NCBI GenBank assembly: GCA_964553105.1
Contig: CAZKJO010000037.1
Coordinates: forward strand, 1 to 24,573
DNA: 24,573 nt
Reading direction: 5' to 3'
Source of the DNA: Profundicola sp964553105
GTDB taxonomy: Bacteria; Bacteroidota; Bacteroidia; Flavobacteriales; Weeksellaceae
The notes under the pieces were generated by a model that saw only the letters and a list, made by a program, of their open reading frames with translations, was not told the DNA's origin and made no database searches. A program made the position numbers and the translations under genes. Shown one piece after another: positions 22,101-24,573 of the stretch. Each line of letters begins with the position of its first letter. Positions within the stretch are counted from its first letter, which is position 1.

Positions 22101-22260
22101 AGATGATCAAATAAAAATTGCCTTAGCGGAGCTCGCTTGCAATGTTTATAAAGATATTGCTTATTTATCTTTAGGACCTGTAGGAGACGGAATTTCTTTT
22201 TTTGAAAATCTGATTGGCGCTATGGGTGGAAATTTTCCTTTTAACCCATGTTCCTTATAA
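19192..22260 (+). CDS. Large Tat-type lipoprotein with transglutaminase-like and von Willebrand A-like regions
   Basis: This 1022-residue envelope protein has a twin-arginine signal (TSRREFIRQ) followed by a lipobox (LLSC, Cys30), so it is probably exported folded and lipid-anchored. Residues about 55-155 resemble a transglutaminase-like domain (ALRSGIATLREKAEILRDML, then LEAGFEAKIIV), but the catalytic cysteine position has no Cys. From about 408 a segment (RLEIFPTDENGNIVENLSASNF) leads into a vWA-like domain like the VWFA-related family. Its MIDAS-type motif is HDNSGSM (Asp462, Ser464, Ser466), with YATDGDNND about 60 residues later. The C-terminal quarter has a glycine-rich hinge (GTGGGGDS), a coiled coil and two hydrophobic stretches. 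The protein is monocistronic. It could be an adhesion, scaffold or sensor protein; the substrate is unknown. Confidence 0.75.
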   Translation: MKNETSRREFIRQIMLSGALLGISPYLLSCIGCSEDEVEAINLPNLPLMQSAEAPFGIWRQMIQTLEKSPDHLLGRRKALIAAKNPEKMIEFVRDNIQIRATTKNFLSDGYRDKLYGPDIALRSGIATLREKAEILRDMLLEAGFEAKIIVENIDFTEEELKNIFFRSYRPPFKPPISEEQMQAWKQSLGADDNNGSLKEINLSGNNIDEITHQIMEGLVDFKYNYLENSLKPPENGKIPSVIYKENNEEKFAHIFDPSVPTGSLHPKNTENKFNNSGEVNIPKREIKISLSYRSTTETKKDIELLSGTWKIEDLFGSTVSLEFLNNMDFKAQATKRIADINSFTPCFSFQKIGTEKELMESLSVLGEPIDLNANEILPKEDGLDLITSDVQGDTTRVTQLTVNAIPMVFPEVRLEIFPTDENGNIVENLSASNFVVQDNENQISARMKQNVISPKIMVLHDNSGSMPLAYRNKEEIEQFKTDLEKVIREIYPYAKVQTRPTGSDIYTSLLRAKQSDSDMILYATDGDNNDDFDPNYLEVYNSGKPMVILEVREKSKTYDDLKDNIENLISIPAVDKEAVKEEIRSLLSDLKFPPYVMTYNSFNENEEHELKLKLSDKDLFDETKFMFAKKNDMYMGERMVGLYLTIKGYNVNVRRTLAGWDDTLVNYEHSRKYIDEVHEMLLGGAVIAFESEAPNLSIRLTEYLTTLLSHENWFNAQREGDYEKAVTHLQEGTLNYPPLLLSMMQPLSNPYSSESITLPSGFRSCIIKLKPGLYSPNSNVSFDYLPTSKYQTISTAGDGKTNLEETIKKTMQFALLESEMFQDSTLTQLKNKKLISTDKAKKDIRFENRKLRELNPIFQRRIFQEGNHVFFDESLTASAYFKVDRYSGELYANLPDGTGGGGDSIQRQLEELKKVVAEYEQLVSAMNVGMAVGGVGTFSLGVVANYSVTLVKLYAFASEAIILMNASDLDDQIKIALAELACNVYKDIAYLSLGPVGDGISFFENLIGAMGGNFPFNPCSL

Positions 22261-22283
22261 AAATATATACATACATTGAATAC

Positions 22284-22317
22284 AAAACTGTCCTTTTGAA
22301 GGACAGTTTTTGTTTTT
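22284..22317. terminator. Strong terminator between convergent genes
   Basis: AAAACTGTCCTT (22284-22295) pairs perfectly over 12 bases with AAGGACAGTTTT (22299-22310) around a 3-base loop, with T-rich sequence on the + side. The minus-strand copy also ends in Ts, so it may serve both genes. Confidence 0.88.
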
Positions 22318-22322
22318 AGTAA

Positions 22323-24464
22323 TTATTTCTTAAGACTTACCGCAAATCCTCCTCCGCTTGCCATTTTCAAGGAAACCTTATCTCCTTTTTTAAGGGTTTT
22401 TCTTTCAATTTCTATCGCCAATGGATTCGTTTCCCAATCTGCATCTTCAGCGTCATAATAAATACTTGCTTCATAGGATTCATTTTCGTCCTAAAAATCA
22501 AAATCTAAAACAAATTCTCGCGCTATTTCATCTGTGATTCCACCTACAAATCAATTACCCGTATTTTTTTCTTCTCTGGCAATGACCACGAAATCCCCTA
22601 CTTCACCTGCTAAGACTTTTGTTTGCTCCCAATCAACACCCACATCTTTTATGAACTGAAAGGGCCCTGGATTGGCCTCATTGTGCTCGGGTAGATCACA
22701 AGCCATTTGAATAGGACTATAAATAATGACATAAAGCGCTAACTGTTGCGCAAGGGTGGTATGCACCCGGTTATCAGGTTTTTCACTGATCATAATATCA
22801 AATACGCCAGGCGTGAAATCAATGGGCCGTGAAAGCATGCGGGTAAATGCAACAATCGGAAGATGTTTTGGTGGATTCCCCCCTTCACTAGCCCAAGCAT
22901 TAAACTCTTGCCCTCGAAGACCTTCACGCGAAACAAAATTAGGATTAGTCCTTCTTAATCCAGTACCTTTAATAGGTTCATGCGCATTAATAGAAACACC
23001 ATATTTAGCTGCCGTTTCAACAACTTTCTGATAATGATTCACCATATACTGACCATGATGATATTCACCTTTTGGAATAATCTTACCCACATACCCTGTT
23101 TTCACTAAGCTCATTCCATGCTTATTCATTAACTAATAAGCTGCATCCAATTGTTGTTCATAGGTTCTGACAGCAGCGGATGTTTCGTGATGCATTATTA
23201 GCTCAACATTTTTGGATTGAGCATATTGACTTAAATAAGATAAATCGTAATCCGGATAAGGCGTAATAAAATCGAAAACACCTTCTCTATCCTCAAAACC
23301 ATTCCAACGCTCCCATCCTGTATTCCATCCTTTGACCAAGACACCGCCAAAACCATTTTGGGCGGCAAAATCTATGTATTTCTTGGTATTTTCTGTCGTA
23401 GCTCCATGAATTCCCAAAGGTTCTATCCCGTTTAGTGTAGAATTCTGAGCATCTTGTGTACCTACATAATCCCATGTGGATTTGCCGATGTGCATTTCCC
23501 ACCAGATTCCCACATATTTCATCGGTTTAAAAGGTATTTCCTCCAAGATATTAGGTTCATTTAGATTTAAAATCAAGTTAGATTCTATTAAATCTTTTGC
23601 CTGATCCGTAATGGTAATTGAACGCCAGGGAGTTTTGAAAGGAAGTTTTCTGATCACTTTATATCTGGTATTTTCTGACCCCACTAAATTGGAAAATAAC
23701 TTATTGTTTTCATCAATTTGAACCGTCATTCCGGAATAATCGATTAAAGATGCCTCATGGAAGCTCAAATGAGTTCCATCCAGATATCTCATTGTAAAAG
23801 GTGTGTTGACAGCATTTTCGGGGATAAAGGATTGGGCTAAGCTTGGATGATTTCGTTTGCTCAAGGCATTAATCTCAGAAACCTTGCTTGTTTTGTAAAG
23901 ATGCTCATAAATATCCCAATCCCCTGGAATCCACCCCGAAGTTGGATCTTCTGTTAAACTAAACTCCGTTCTTTCTTCATTAATCTCTGCAACTTCCCAG
24001 TTGTCCTGTTTTGGAAATTCATGCCTTAAGGCAATTCCATCATTATAGACCCGGAAAAATAGATTCCATTTCCTAAAAGGTGTTTTGGACTCAGCGAGTT
24101 CAATTATGGTTTCCCTATAATGATTATTCACCATTCGTTGTTCTCCCTACGGGATTTCATAATTCTCATTTATTACTTGTGTATGATATTTAATAACTTT
24201 CAAATTTTCACCTAAATCCGGTTGGTTATTAAATTCGAATTTTAAAGCGGAGGGTGCGATTATCAATTTTTGTTGATGATAAACCTGATAGGTGGGCTGA
24301 CCTTTAGCATTAATCCTAAAAACAACCTGATTAATCTGTCCTGGGGAATCGGTTATTAAATAATTGTAAGTGTTATTATTTGCACCAACGCTTTTAATGG
24401 TAGGCTCTCCACAAGATATCATTAAAAAAATTAACACAATTGAAAAAAGAAATACATTTCTCAT
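22323..24464 (-). pseudogene. GH97 (SusB-type) alpha-glucosidase gene interrupted by four in-frame stops
   Basis: Read as one frame, this gives a full-length GH97 enzyme (about 713 residues, normal length) from the lipoprotein signal (MRNVFLFS... lipobox MISC) to the terminal stop at 22323-22325. The catalytic glutamates of the inverting SusB type are present, in HHETSA, NAHEP and RGQEF. The frame is broken at 24147-24149 (TAG where WGEQ is expected), 23133-23135 (TAG in Y-x-LMN), 22551-22553 (TGA where NWFVGGITDE is expected) and 22491-22493 (TAG in the DFL motif). All segments lie in the same frame and no frameshift is needed. An ATG at 24485 gives seven more residues. The family would hydrolyse alpha-glucosides from starch in the periplasm. 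A protein truncated at the first stop would be inactive. Confidence 0.9.
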
Positions 24465-24545
24465 AAAAAATGAAATATCAAACAAGTTACATTAATTTTT
24501 TCAGCCTATAAATAATTCGTATTTTCAACTTTTATTTAAAATTAT

Positions 24546-24573
24546 ATGAAAAATCGTGTTTTAAGCTTGGGAT
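24546..24573 (+). CDS. Start of a gene running off the right edge
   Basis: The ATG at 24546 begins MKNRVLSLG, which looks like the start of a signal peptide, and no stop occurs before the window ends. Divergent from the GH97 gene. Too short for any product call. Confidence 0.35.

Noticed and set aside
22551..24134. Two separate proteins inside the GH97 region
   Set aside because: All pieces lie in the same frame and continue the family's motif order across each stop, so one broken gene explains them better.

Overview
The window is AT-rich DNA from a member of the Bacteroidota. The evidence is -7 promoter elements of the TAnnTTTG type, few Shine-Dalgarno sites, a GLPGLI-family protein, a SusB-type GH97 gene, an outer-membrane barrel with a carboxypeptidase-regulatory-like N-domain, and a small RRM protein. 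The order cannot be fixed from the sequence (Cytophagales, Flavobacteriales and Sphingobacteriales all fit). It looks like draft chromosome: a run of exactly 100 N at 1253-1352 is flanked by the same 55 bases on both sides. No rRNA, tRNA, CRISPR array, insertion sequence or phage gene was found.

Left part (1-8217, + strand): a 5'-truncated outer-membrane transporter remnant lies behind a terminator. Two small paralogous membrane proteins follow, separated by degenerate intergenic repeats and the N gap. Next come a Crp/Fnr-like regulator and a TolC / HlyD-type lipoprotein / ABC-2 permease operon. A near-perfect FNR/CRP-type palindrome lies just upstream of this operon, where a class II activator would bind. 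A serine hydrolase lipoprotein, whose start codon directly follows a long hairpin, and a MarR regulator complete this part.

Middle part (8218-12965): a copper module consists of an HMA chaperone with a TTG start and a CopA-type P1B-1 ATPase with two HMA domains plus a Cys-rich heavy-metal-binding domain. After it come a small membrane protein, then (on the minus strand) an RRM RNA-binding protein with a gene-free leader and a YedK/HMCES-like SRAP protein.

Most interesting part (13087-17300, minus strand): a compact operon encodes two paralogous 104-residue secreted proteins, a GLPGLI protein and a TonB-receptor-like outer-membrane barrel. The two small proteins share identical cysteine spacing (C-x3-C-x23-C-x6-C) and a GWLL motif. 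The genes are separated by 10 bp, then overlap by 4 bp, then by about 47 bp. Five perfect copies of a 9-bp repeat sit directly upstream of the likely -7 element, which suggests an expression switch based on repeat number. A four-cysteine secreted protein pair handled by a GLPGLI/barrel partner is my best candidate for an undescribed system.

Right part (17366-24573): a type II NADH dehydrogenase, an unannotated 49-residue membrane protein, a 1022-residue Tat-type lipoprotein with transglutaminase-like and von Willebrand A-like regions, and a GH97 alpha-glucosidase gene. The GH97 gene is interrupted by four in-frame stop codons but no frameshift. A gene start on the + strand runs off the window.
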